Positions 5,519 through 11,880 are shown, counted from the stretch's first letter. The stretch: 11,880 nucleotides of DNA from Methanomassiliicoccus sp. UBA345 (GCA_002504525.1 DATD01000003.1:3356-15235), one strand, 5' to 3'. Numbers and translations are program-made. Notes: generated from the sequence alone by a model not told the origin.

Positions 5519-6903
5519 TTCACGCCCTCCGCGGTGTCCTGGATCTCTATGCCGCGAGCCTTGAGGCCGTCGCGGACCCGGTCGGCGAGGTCGTACTGCT
5601 TCCGCGCCCGCAGTTCGTTCCGCACCTCGATCAGCAGCTCCACCAGCTCGCCGGAGCGGTCCTCGGCCGGTGCGGCCGGCGGCGGAAGGATACCGAACAC
5701 CTGGTCCATCTCCTCCATGGCGCCGATGACGTTCTTCACTCCCTCTTCGCTCAGCTTGCCCTCTGACAGCAGCTTGTTGACCTCGCGGACCAGCTCGAAC
5801 AGCGCCGATATGGCGGCACGCGAATTGAAATCCTGGTCCATCGAATCGATGAACGCCTTGCGGAACCTCTCCACCTCGGCGGAGGCATCCTCGGTGCCTT
5901 TGGCGGAGGATGCCGCAGCCAACAGCTCGGAGTAGGTGTTGTGCAGCCTGCGCAGGCTGGCCGAAGCTTCCTCCAGCGCGGCCGGGGAGTATATCTGCGG
6001 TCCGCGGTAGTGGGCCGACAGGAAGTAGAAGCGTATCTCCTCCCCCGTGTGGGTCTTCAGCACGTCCCGGACGGAGAAGAAGTTGCCTGCCGACTTGGCC
6101 ATCTTGGCACCCTGCACCTGCAGCATGCCGTGATGCACCCAGTAGCAGGAGAGCGGCTTCCCGTTGGCCGCCTCCGACTGCAGGATCTCATCCTCGTGGT
6201 GCGGGAATATGAGGTCGTTACCGCCCCCGTGGATGTCGATCGTGTCGCCTAGGTAGCGAGTGCACATGGCGGAGCACTCGATGTGCCATCCCGGACGGCC
6301 TTTCCCCCACGGCGAGCCCCAGGAGATCTCTCCTGGCTTGGCGGCCTTCCACAGCGCGAAGTCGTACGGATGGTGCTTCATCTCATTGACCTCGACCCTC
6401 GCGCCGGCCTGCATGTCCTCGAGCTTCTGGCCGGTCAGGCGGCCGTAGTCCTTCACCTTCTCTACGGAGAAGTATACGCTGCCGTCCTCGCTCCTGTACC
6501 CAAATCCGTTGTCGATGATCTTCTGGATCATGGCGATGATGGGGCCGATGTTCTCCGATGCCTTGGGGTAGGCATCGGCATGTTGGACGCCAAGGCGGTC
6601 GATGTCCTCAAAATAGCGGTCGATGTACATTGCCGACAGCGCAAGGGGGTCCATGCCCCTCTCGGCAGCGCGGTTGATGATCTTATCGTCGACATCGGTG
6701 AAGTTGGTGACGTGCTTCACGTCATAGCCGCGGAAGCGGAGGTAACGGGCGATCATATCGAACACGATCGCCGAGCGGGCGTGCCCCATGTGCATGTCAT
6801 CGTAGACGGTGACGCCGCATACGTACATGGTGACCTTGCGGTCATTGAGCGGCACGAACTCCTCTTCCTTCCTGGACAGTGTGTTGAATATTTGCAGTGT
6901 CAC
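5500..6903 (-). CDS. cysS: Cysteinyl-tRNA synthetase
   Basis: 467 aa, class I aminoacyl-tRNA synthetase that charges tRNA-Cys in the cytoplasm. HMGH (38-41) is the HIGH motif and KMAKS (267-271) the KMSKS motif. The zinc ligands expected from E. coli CysRS are present with an offset of one: C29, C210, H235, E239. The C-terminal helical domain (about 310-467) binds the anticodon side. The start is GTG 6903, preceded by GAGGG with a spacing of 5; the frame is open further upstream, but that part overlaps the end of cysE and lies before the conserved LQIFNTLSRK start. It lies 43 bases after cysE and overlaps the radical SAM gene. A direct CysRS route means this organism need not rely on the SepRS/SepCysS route used by some methanogens, although this window cannot exclude that route. 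Confidence 0.97.
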   Translation of the reverse strand: MTLQIFNTLSRKEEEFVPLNDRKVTMYVCGVTVYDDMHMGHARSAIVFDMIARYLRFRGYDVKHVTNFTDVDDKIINRAAERGMDPLALSAMYIDRYFEDIDRLGVQHADAYPKASENIGPIIAMIQKIIDNGFGYRSEDGSVYFSVEKVKDYGRLTGQKLEDMQAGARVEVNEMKHHPYDFALWKAAKPGEISWGSPWGKGRPGWHIECSAMCTRYLGDTIDIHGGGNDLIFPHHEDEILQSEAANGKPLSCYWVHHGMLQVQGAKMAKSAGNFFSVRDVLKTHTGEEIRFYFLSAHYRGPQIYSPAALEEASASLRRLHNTYSELLAAASSAKGTEDASAEVERFRKAFIDSMDQDFNSRAAISALFELVREVNKLLSEGKLSEEGVKNVIGAMEEMDQVFGILPPPAAPAEDRSGELVELLIEVRNELRARKQYDLADRVRDGLKARGIEIQDTAEGVKWKRAA

Positions 6904-6946
6904 CGTATCCCTCGAGATCTCTGGACGATAATGCGGGCGGAAGTAG

Positions 6947-7597
6947 TTATGGTTTCTTGAGCTGCTCTTCCAGCGAGTCGATCCTCCGTTCAAGTGAATC
7001 GAGCGAAGTGCATATGTCGTTGAGCGCCTCCAGCAGGGGATCGGGAAGGCTTTCTTGCCGCACCATCTGCAGGCGGTCGCGCTCGCACTTGTTCCTCTGC
7101 ACCACCTTTCCCGGGATGCCGACCACCGTGACGTTTGGCGGGACGTCCTTTACGACGACGGAACCGGCGCCGATCTTTACGTTCTCCCCGATGGTTATGT
7201 CGCCCAGCACCGTGGCGTGCGCACCGATGGTGACGTTGTCCATGATGGTGGGATGCCTCTTCTCCTTGGCGGTCGAAACGCCGCCCAGCGTGACGCCCTG
7301 GAAGATGCTGACGTTGTTGCCGATGATGGCCGTCTCCCCGATGACGACGCCGGTGGCATGGTCGATGAACACGCCCTTTCCCAATGTAGCGCCGGGATGA
7401 ACGTCCGCGCCGGTCAGCACCCGGGCCCAGTAGTTGATGAGGCGGGCCATCTTGTACTCGCCGCGGAGGTACAGGCGGTGGGAGATGCGATGGAGGAGGA
7501 CCGCGTGAAGCCCCTGGCTGAACATCAGAGCTTCGGAGAACGACTTGGGGGCGGGGTCCCGCTCCAGCACCGTGTAGACGTCTTCCTTCCAGCTCAT
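6947..7597 (-). CDS. cysE: Serine O-acetyltransferase
   Basis: 216 aa. Transfers acetyl from acetyl-CoA to L-serine, giving O-acetylserine for CysK. After a short helical N-terminal domain (1-60) comes a left-handed beta helix of hexapeptide repeats (about 61-165). Key residues of E. coli CysE have counterparts: the DIHP aspartate is D65 in DVHPGA, and the catalytic histidine is H80 in FIDHATGVVIGETA. The last 35 residues look like a coiled coil (LDSLERRIDSLEEQLKK), longer than the C-terminal tail of short bacterial CysE. E. coli CysE uses its C-terminus to dock into CysK and for feedback inhibition, but no terminal Ile is present here (it ends KKP). The ATG lies 1 base after the TGA of cysK, so the two are translationally coupled. 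Confidence 0.95.
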   Translation of the reverse strand: MSWKEDVYTVLERDPAPKSFSEALMFSQGLHAVLLHRISHRLYLRGEYKMARLINYWARVLTGADVHPGATLGKGVFIDHATGVVIGETAIIGNNVSIFQGVTLGGVSTAKEKRHPTIMDNVTIGAHATVLGDITIGENVKIGAGSVVVKDVPPNVTVVGIPGKVVQRNKCERDRLQMVRQESLPDPLLEALNDICTSLDSLERRIDSLEEQLKKP

Positions 7598-7598
7598 C

Positions 7599-8516
7599 TC
7601 AATCCATCGAGAACAGGTCTGTGCTTAGATATCTTTCTCCCGTGTCGGCCAGCAGCACCACCACCTTGGCGTCAGGGCCTAGCTCCTTCGCCACGTTCAA
7701 CGCGCCGCACAGCGCCGCCCCGGAGGATATCCCGCACAGTATCCCCTCCTTCCTGGCCAGATCCCTCGCGTGCTTGATTGCCTCGACATCATCCACCTGC
7801 AGGATGCGATCGATGAGCGATAGGTCGCATGTGTCCGGCACGAAGCCGGCACCGATGCCCTGGATGCGATGCGGCCCCGGCTTGCCGCCGGACAACACCG
7901 GCGAGGCAGATGGCTCCACCGCGACCAGCTCCACGCTGCATTTCCGCTCCCTAAGCGCCCTGCCGACCCCGGTAATGGTGCCGCCGGTCCCCACGGCCGA
8001 CACAAAGGCGTCGAGGTCCGGCAGGTCGGCGAAGATCTCCTCGGCGGTGGTGACGTAGTGCGCCTGCGGGTTAGCGGGATTCTTGAACTGCTGCGGCATG
8101 AAAGAATTGGGATCGGAGCTGACCATCCCCTCCGCCCTGGCAATGGCGCCCATCATGCCTTCCTTGCCGGGGGTGAGGACGATCTCAGCGCCGAAGGCGG
8201 CCATCAGGCGGCGGCGTTCGATGCTCATCGTCTCCGGCATGGTGATCACCAGGCGGTATCCCTTGGCCGCACACACCATGGCAAGGCCGATGCCGGTATT
8301 GCCGGACGTCGGCTCCACTACTGTCATGCCCGGACGAAGCTCACCGCTCCGTTCCGCCGCCTCCACCATGGAACGTGCGACCCTGTCCTTCACCGAGTGC
8401 ATAGGGTTGAACGACTCCAACTTGGCGTAGACCTGGGCGCTGCGTTCGTCGACGAGCTTGTTCAGCCTCACCATGGGAGTGTGCCCGATCGCCTCCAGTA
8501 TGTTCTGGTACAGCAT
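7599..8516 (-). CDS. cysK: Cysteine synthase (O-acetylserine sulfhydrylase)
   Basis: 305 aa, PLP enzyme that makes cysteine from O-acetylserine and sulfide. The PLP lysine is K43 in SVKDR, the substrate loop is SGNTG (71-75), and the glycine-rich phosphate loop GTGGT and the GIGAGFVP segment are present. The ATG at 8516 is chosen over upstream starts because it has GGTGAG just before it and gives the usual cysteine synthase N-terminus (MLYQNILEAIGHTPMVRL). It is the first gene of the cysK-cysE-cysS-radical SAM operon and is divergent from a Cys-rich HTH regulator starting at 8662, a natural candidate for controlling it. Cystathionine-beta-synthase-like enzymes share the fold, but the length and adjacent cysE favour CysK. 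Confidence 0.95.
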   Translation of the reverse strand: MLYQNILEAIGHTPMVRLNKLVDERSAQVYAKLESFNPMHSVKDRVARSMVEAAERSGELRPGMTVVEPTSGNTGIGLAMVCAAKGYRLVITMPETMSIERRRLMAAFGAEIVLTPGKEGMMGAIARAEGMVSSDPNSFMPQQFKNPANPQAHYVTTAEEIFADLPDLDAFVSAVGTGGTITGVGRALRERKCSVELVAVEPSASPVLSGGKPGPHRIQGIGAGFVPDTCDLSLIDRILQVDDVEAIKHARDLARKEGILCGISSGAALCGALNVAKELGPDAKVVVLLADTGERYLSTDLFSMD

Positions 8517-8547
8517 TGTCTCACCGGAGCGGAATCGCACCATGTGC

Positions 8548-8558
8548 CTATTATCTTT
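8548..8558 (-). promoter_or_regulatory. Weak TATA-like box of the cysK operon
   Basis: AAGATAATAGG on the minus strand would start transcription near 8528, about 12 bases before the cysK ATG, leaving just enough leader to carry the GGTGAG site. The match is weak. The stronger AT-rich stretch at 8628-8637 could also fire leftward with a leader of about 90 bases. Confidence 0.3.
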
Positions 8559-8627
8559 GCTGAAGGGAACGAGGCATCCATCATGTCGGGGCGAACGGAA
8601 AGGAGAGCGAATGGACAATGTACCACG

Positions 8628-8637
8628 ATAATATACT
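8628..8637 (+). promoter_or_regulatory. TATA box of the Cys-rich regulator
   Basis: ATAATATACT is centred about 29 bases before the ATG at 8662, fitting a leaderless or nearly leaderless mRNA and supporting that ATG over the TTG at 8647. Confidence 0.55.
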
Positions 8638-8661
8638 TGCATCATATTGGCGTATACTATC

Positions 8662-9402
8662 ATGACGCAGGACATGCCAGTCTGGCTCGACGATATCAAT
8701 GCCGAGATCAAGAACCTCGGAAAGGCCATGCTGAAGCTCCGCTACGATGACATCAAGCTCGTCTTCAGCGAACAGATGGTGAAAGCGGTGGAGGACTACT
8801 CGCGTAGCCGCCTGCGGCCAGAAGCGGCCAGGCCGGTCTCCTGCGCACAGTGCCGCATGCGGGACGACTGCAAGGACAGATTGCCGGCAGTGGTCATGGA
8901 GGCGGCGGAGTCGCTGAAGGAAGGTCGAAGCGAGCAAGCCATCGAACAGCTGGATGAGCTGGAGGCCCTCATTCTATCTGATCGTTCGCCGTGCCAGGAC
9001 CCCACGTGCAGCAGGAACGCACTGGTGGTCCTGGGGAAGGCAAGGGCGTCGGTAGAGCTGTTCAACGCGATAAGCGAGCGGCTGGCCATCCCGACCCCCG
9101 CCCCGCTGCCGGAGACGACTGCCCGGCCCGCCCCGCACCAGGCGGCCTCGGTGATCACCACGATGGCCCACCCCAAGAGGCTGGAGATCATGGAGCGGCT
9201 GGCGCAGCAGGATAGCAGCTTTTCTGAGATCGGCCGGGCGGTCGGCCTTAAGACCGGTCACCTCCAGTTCCATCTGAGGCCGCTGCTGGAGAACGGCCTC
9301 ATCGAGAACGAGGGGCGGGGTCATGCTTATCGCCTTACTAACAAGGGGGCGCAGGCCCTGGCGGGACTGAGCGATATGATATGCCGAATGAGTATGGCAT
9401 GA
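8662..9402 (+). CDS. HTH regulator with five-cysteine N-terminal domain
   Basis: 246 aa. The C-terminal part (about 160-240) is an ArsR-like winged helix: the ITTMAHPKRLEIMERLAQQ helix, then SFSEIGRAVGLKTGHLQFHLRPLLENGLI, then a wing leading to AYRLTNKG. The N-terminal part (1-140) is helical and holds cysteines in two groups, CX2CX5C (C61, C64, C70) and CX4C (C111, C116), which could bind zinc, an Fe-S cluster or another thiophilic ligand. A Pro-rich linker (143-160) joins the two. The start at ATG 8662 is set by the TATA box. The gene is divergent from cysK across a 145-base gap, so control of the cysteine operon is a reasonable inference. It ends 9 bases from the 3' end of the convergent tRNA-Cys. 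The N-terminal domain is not one I recognise; the ligand is unknown. Confidence 0.85.
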   Translation: MTQDMPVWLDDINAEIKNLGKAMLKLRYDDIKLVFSEQMVKAVEDYSRSRLRPEAARPVSCAQCRMRDDCKDRLPAVVMEAAESLKEGRSEQAIEQLDELEALILSDRSPCQDPTCSRNALVVLGKARASVELFNAISERLAIPTPAPLPETTARPAPHQAASVITTMAHPKRLEIMERLAQQDSSFSEIGRAVGLKTGHLQFHLRPLLENGLIENEGRGHAYRLTNKGAQALAGLSDMICRMSMA

Positions 9403-9411
9403 GGAGAAGAA

Positions 9412-9514
9412 TGGGGCCGGGACCGAGATTTGAACTCGGGTGTGCGGATAACTGCCTAGGGGACCGGAGCCCGAAGGGCTGCAGTCCGCCACATGGCCGC
9501 TCTGTCATCCCGGC
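9412..9514 (-). tRNA. tRNA-Cys (GCA) with intron, encoded CCA
   Basis: The minus strand folds as a type I tRNA: acceptor GCCGGGA/TCCCGGC (7 bp), D stem ACA/TGT with loop GAGCGGCCA, anticodon stem GCGGA/TCCGC, variable loop ACAC, T arm CCGAG-TTCAAAT-CTCGG, then C73 and an encoded CCA (9414-9412). After removal of a 29-nt intron the anticodon loop is CTGCAGA, with GCA at 9482-9480, so the tRNA is cysteine-specific. The spliced anticodon arm matches what I recall of Methanocaldococcus tRNA-Cys. The discriminator base is C (9415), whereas tRNA-Cys normally has U73, a major identity element. Mature length is 74 nt including CCA. A TATA box lies about 30 bases upstream. It sits close to cysS, cysE and cysK. 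Confidence 0.93.
9450..9478 (-). other. 29-nt archaeal intron in tRNA-Cys (37/38)
   Basis: CTGC (9484-9481) pairs with GCAG (9455-9452) to give the 4-bp central helix of a bulge-helix-bulge. The two 3-nt bulges are AGC and TTA, and cutting after the second base of each joins G37 to A38, the canonical intron position. The anticodon stem forms the outer helix. The intron also holds its own small stem (CCC-TTC-GGG). Splicing by the archaeal tRNA endonuclease is expected. Confidence 0.9.
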
Positions 9515-9539
9515 GTCGAAGGTTTATTCAGCAAGGCCT

Positions 9540-9548
9540 AGATATAAG
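9540..9548 (-). promoter_or_regulatory. TATA box of tRNA-Cys
   Basis: CTTATATC on the minus strand is centred about 30 bases before the tRNA 5' end at 9514, the expected place for an archaeal tRNA promoter with a short 5' leader removed by RNase P. Confidence 0.55.
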
Positions 9549-9554
9549 TTGCCG

Positions 9555-9606
9555 TTATTAATATTCCACCATTATGGAATCCAGAGCCTGAACAAGATTT
9601 AATAAT
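9555..9606 (+). promoter_or_regulatory. Two TATA-like boxes before the 282-aa gene
   Basis: TTATTAATATT (9555-9565) would give a leader of about 41 bases that includes GGTGAG at 9618-9623, three bases before the ATG at 9627. TTTAATAAT (9598-9606) is centred about 25 bases before that ATG and would give a leaderless mRNA lacking the Shine-Dalgarno site. Which one is used cannot be told from sequence. Confidence 0.45.
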
Positions 9607-9626
9607 TGCCCCTCATTGGTGAGAAC

Positions 9627-10475
9627 ATGCTTCCCGGGCACTGCAAGGACGTGGCGGTAAAGAGGGTCGATTTCGAGCTGACCCGGGAGAACATCGAACG
9701 CGAGGTCCGTGGAAAGAAAGCGTACACCCGCTGCGACCACTACGTGCTGAGACACGGCGACGACATCGCGGTGGTGGAGATCACCAAGGCAGAAGGGAAG
9801 GACCTTTTTCGCCTTATAACGGGACATCGCGTTCTTGCATTGCCGGACAACGTTACTTTCGTCAACGACGAATCCGTGGACGTCATCAACCCTTCCGCCA
9901 TGGCGCGGGTGGCCGAGGCCCACCCCGGTCGGACCGTGGTGGTGGAGGGGCTGTTCGGCCACATATCGTTCGTCATGCCCGACGAGATCGTGCGCCTGGA
10001 AGTGCTGGACGTGGTGCCGCCGAGGCCGTCCAAGCTTTCCGTCCTGGTGGAGAGGGCGCTCGCCTCTGGACTGGTCCATTTCCCGGTGGTGCCGCGCTAC
10101 GAGGAGATCGACCTGATGGACATTGCTTCCGCTGTCACCACGCCGGCGGTCATCTTCCCGTGCGAGGCCTCCGGGCTGACGTCGGATAAGAAGGCCTACT
10201 ACCTCGACCAGGTGCCTGACGTGAAGGAGGAGGCGACGCTGGTCGGCTGCGACCTGTCCGGACGCATACATAGTTCGCTGTACCATCGCGACATCGCCAG
10301 ACTGGAGATGTGCCCCCAGGAGCTGGCGCCGCGCGATGGGCGCAAGAGGCTGGTCAAGTGCTGCCGCGTCCGCGACGGCTTCCAGATCAAGGGCGATCTG
10401 GCCGTGGTGCCGTGGGGCGCCACCGTCCAGGAGGTCGCCGACGCCATCAATGCGCTGCTGTCACCGGCGGCTTAG
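9627..10475 (+). CDS. Conserved-looking protein of unknown function
   Basis: 282 aa, soluble: no signal peptide or membrane segment. I do not recognise the family. It looks like a mixed alpha/beta protein, with several strands (IAVVEITKAEGKDLFRL, TVVVEGLFGHISFVMP, LEVLDVVPPRPSKL) and a second half rich in possibly functional residues: PCEASGL, GCDLSGRIHSSLYH, MCPQELAPRDGRKRLVKCCRV. The spread of Cys and His could bind a metal. The ATG at 9627 is chosen over TTG 9606 because of the GGTGAG just before it and because the TTG lies in a TATA-like stretch. It ends in TAG, the only TAG stop among the complete genes here, and overlaps by 15 bases the 3' end of the convergent TPR-like gene. Coding potential is strong (long, codon use like its neighbours); function is open. 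Confidence 0.8.
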   Translation: MLPGHCKDVAVKRVDFELTRENIEREVRGKKAYTRCDHYVLRHGDDIAVVEITKAEGKDLFRLITGHRVLALPDNVTFVNDESVDVINPSAMARVAEAHPGRTVVVEGLFGHISFVMPDEIVRLEVLDVVPPRPSKLSVLVERALASGLVHFPVVPRYEEIDLMDIASAVTTPAVIFPCEASGLTSDKKAYYLDQVPDVKEEATLVGCDLSGRIHSSLYHRDIARLEMCPQELAPRDGRKRLVKCCRVRDGFQIKGDLAVVPWGATVQEVADAINALLSPAA

Positions 10476-10907
10476 CTCTCTGGCCCTTGCCATCGCCCGG
10501 AAGCCGTCCTCGCCCTTACCAAGCTTCATGAGCAGTTCTGCCGCCAGGTACCAGGCGTCGGCGTCATCCGGTTCGTTCACCAGATGGTCCTCCAATAGCC
10601 TCATCGCGACCTTCGTCCTTCCCTTGGCGACGTGCTCTCGCGCTCTCTGCACCGGGTCCTTGGTCCTCTCGATATGATCGGCCATGGCATCCTGAGCGCC
10701 CTTGATGATCTCATCGAGGGCGTAGCGCGACAGCCACGGGTACCTCGAACCGAGGGTGCGGCGGAACCTCTCCACCTCATCCGGCACCAGCTCGGCCGTC
10801 CCTCCGCGGAACATGCTCCTCGGGACGTTGATCTCCAGGCGCCCGTGGAACATCTTGATGAAGTTCGGATTGTCCTGGGAGCGTGCGACCTGCTTCATAT
10901 GGTGCAT
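10461..10907 (-). CDS. Small protein with C-terminal TPR-like helices
   Basis: 148 aa from ATG 10907; a TTG at 10922 and an ATG at 10898 are alternatives, and no clear Shine-Dalgarno site decides. The last 55 residues (AREHVAKGRTKVAMRLLEDHL ... PDDADAWYLAAELLMKLGK) have the pattern of about one and a half tetratricopeptide repeats, a fold that usually binds other proteins. The first 90 residues are basic and helical, with no family I recognise (GRLEINVPRSMFRGGTAELVPDEVERFRRTLG). Its 3' end overlaps the opposing 282-aa gene by 15 bases. A TATA-like box at 11015-11024 would give a leader of nearly 90 bases. Confidence 0.75.
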   Translation of the reverse strand: MHHMKQVARSQDNPNFIKMFHGRLEINVPRSMFRGGTAELVPDEVERFRRTLGSRYPWLSRYALDEIIKGAQDAMADHIERTKDPVQRAREHVAKGRTKVAMRLLEDHLVNEPDDADAWYLAAELLMKLGKGEDGFRAMARARELSRR

Positions 10908-11014
10908 GAATCGCTGCCCCAAGAGAAATGGATTGCCCCGGCGGGAGCGCTTCTATCCGCGTATCTCACAGGGCCGTTCGAAGGTCGTCGGACCAAGTTG
11001 TCCATCGATTCCAG

Positions 11015-11045
11015 TTAAATAAATGGGAGAAAGAACGAGTGGAAG
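11015..11045 (-). promoter_or_regulatory. T-rich stop of the URO-D gene and TATA box for the next gene
   Basis: On the minus strand the bases following the URO-D stop are pyrimidine-rich (GTTCTTTCTCCCATTTATTT), as in archaeal oligo-T terminators. The same stretch contains TTTATTTAA (11024-11015), usable as the TATA box of the TPR-like gene with a start near 10994. The two roles are compatible. Confidence 0.4.
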
Positions 11046-11050
11046 CGAGC

Positions 11051-11880
11051 TCACTCCTTCATCTTGCCGCCGTCCCTGGAGCCCTGGACGAACGCCTGGA
11101 AGTTCGCCGAAGACATCATGGGAGGGCATTCGCAGGCCATGCTGGCTATGAAGCCATTCTTGAAGCGCTTGTAGCGCATGGCGTCCTTGTACGCCATGTC
11201 GTAGACCTGCTCGGGCGTGCCGGTGTACGCGAGGATGGTGTCGGTGTTGCCCATCATGCAGCACTTGTTCTCGTAAACCTTGGCCGCCTTCAGAAGGTCA
11301 AATGGCTTCGGGCCGTCGTAGGCGACGTGCATCACCGAGCCGGGCGGAAAGGGCATGTCCGCGCATAGGTGGTAGTCATCGGCATGGTCCCCGCACTGAT
11401 GATAGAATATCCCGGTCGCCCCTGCGCCGATCTTGATTATCCTCTCCAGCGCGTCCTTCATGTAGTCGGTGGCGAACTCCTTGCACTGGTCGACCGACAT
11501 CGTGCTGCTGTTCGCCAGCAGGGTGGCGCAGGACGTCTTGAACGGCTTTCCTGGATAAAGCTGGCTCAGCGCCTCGCAGGCGTTGATGCAATGAGTCACT
11601 ACCTTCCGCATTATGCTATGCGCGAGGTCCGGCTCCTGGATGACCCACATCAGCAAGTTCTCCGGCGAGACCCAGAACGATGCGATGGCGAACGGCTCAT
11701 AGATGAACTGCCATGGCTTATAGCCCTTGCCGGAGTACGCCTCCACGGCCTTGACCCCCCGGACGTGCCTTGCCATGGTCGGACCCTTTAGCAGCTCCTC
11801 GGGCGACAGGGGCTCGAGCTTGTCCGCTTTCTCCACCGTGTCCGCCGGATAGGTTAGAATGGCGGGAGCGGGCATGAGGC
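11051..11880 (-). CDS. URO-D family (MtaA/MtbA-like) methyltransferase, 5' end outside window
   Basis: The last 276 codons are present; the frame is open to the window edge. The protein belongs to the uroporphyrinogen decarboxylase fold family, which in methanogens includes the zinc enzymes MtaA, MtbA and MtsA that move methyl groups from a corrinoid protein to coenzyme M. HQCGDHADDYH (codons for H and C at 11401-11399 and 11395-11393) matches the HXC zinc motif, and SMACECPPM near the C-terminus (11134-11126) supplies the expected third Cys. The MGNTDTI-LAYTGTPEQVYD segment and the absence of decarboxylase-type residues point to the methyltransferase branch rather than haem synthesis. ATG 11875 is internal by family alignment, so the real start lies beyond the edge. 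The CECPPM spacing differs from the usual GCGIPP of MtaA, so the partner and substrate may differ. Confidence 0.88.
   Translation of the reverse strand, partial: LMPAPAILTYPADTVEKADKLEPLSPEELLKGPTMARHVRGVKAVEAYSGKGYKPWQFIYEPFAIASFWVSPENLLMWVIQEPDLAHSIMRKVVTHCINACEALSQLYPGKPFKTSCATLLANSSTMSVDQCKEFATDYMKDALERIIKIGAGATGIFYHQCGDHADDYHLCADMPFPPGSVMHVAYDGPKPFDLLKAAKVYENKCCMMGNTDTILAYTGTPEQVYDMAYKDAMRYKRFKNGFIASMACECPPMMSSANFQAFVQGSRDGGKMKE

Noticed and set aside
5944..5959. Perfect 16-base palindrome CAGCCTGCGCAGGCTG
   Set aside because: It lies inside the cysS coding region with ordinary Leu-Arg codons, and no promoter is nearby. Probably chance in GC-rich DNA.
7869..8750. 293-codon plus-strand frame opposite cysK
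   Set aside because: Antisense shadow: composition dominated by His, Gly, Arg and Asp, and it crosses the divergent promoter region.
10632..11368. Plus-strand frames opposite the TPR-like and URO-D genes
   Set aside because: Shadow composition, no promoter or ribosome-binding site, and well-supported genes lie on the other strand.
1..11880. CRISPR arrays, insertion sequence ends, rRNA genes
   Set aside because: No regularly spaced repeats, transposase genes with terminal repeats, or rRNA-like segments were found on either strand.

Overview
The window is archaeal, and a GC-rich methanogen-related Thermoplasmatota (Methanomassiliicoccales-like) is the best guess. Direct signs of archaea are an archaellin with a class III signal peptide, an intron-containing tRNA-Cys with a bulge-helix-bulge, and TATA boxes about 24-29 bases before start codons, which implies leaderless mRNAs. 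The methanogen guess rests on a URO-D family (MtaA/MtbA-like) methyltransferase at the right edge and on rare TAG stops. It is an inference, not a proof.

Left part (1-1838). A probable gene start leaves the window at the left edge. It is followed by a small PD-(D/E)XK-like nuclease domain protein (130-489), a lone archaellin on the minus strand (723-1217), and an AT-richer intergenic stretch. That stretch ends in a TATA box, a near-perfect 12-bp-arm palindrome and a short Cys-rich reading frame (1615-1833) with an in-frame TAG at codon 3, a possible pyrrolysine site.

Iron block (1839-4434, minus). A DtxR-type metal regulator fused to a FeoA domain is followed by feoB. feoB appears to start at a CTG codon behind a strong Shine-Dalgarno sequence that overlaps the regulator's stop.

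Cysteine block (4484-9514). cysK, cysE, cysS and a biotin-synthase-like radical SAM gene form a tight minus-strand operon. Divergent from cysK is a HTH regulator with a five-cysteine N-terminal domain, followed by a convergent tRNA-Cys(GCA). The block therefore covers serine activation (CysE), sulfhydrylation (CysK), charging of tRNA-Cys (CysS) and the tRNA itself. That tRNA has a 29-nt canonical intron and an unexpected C at discriminator position 73.

Right part (9627-11880). A 282-aa protein of unknown function overlaps tail-to-tail with a small TPR-like protein. The last gene is the 3' part of a URO-D family corrinoid methyltransferase, cut by the window edge.
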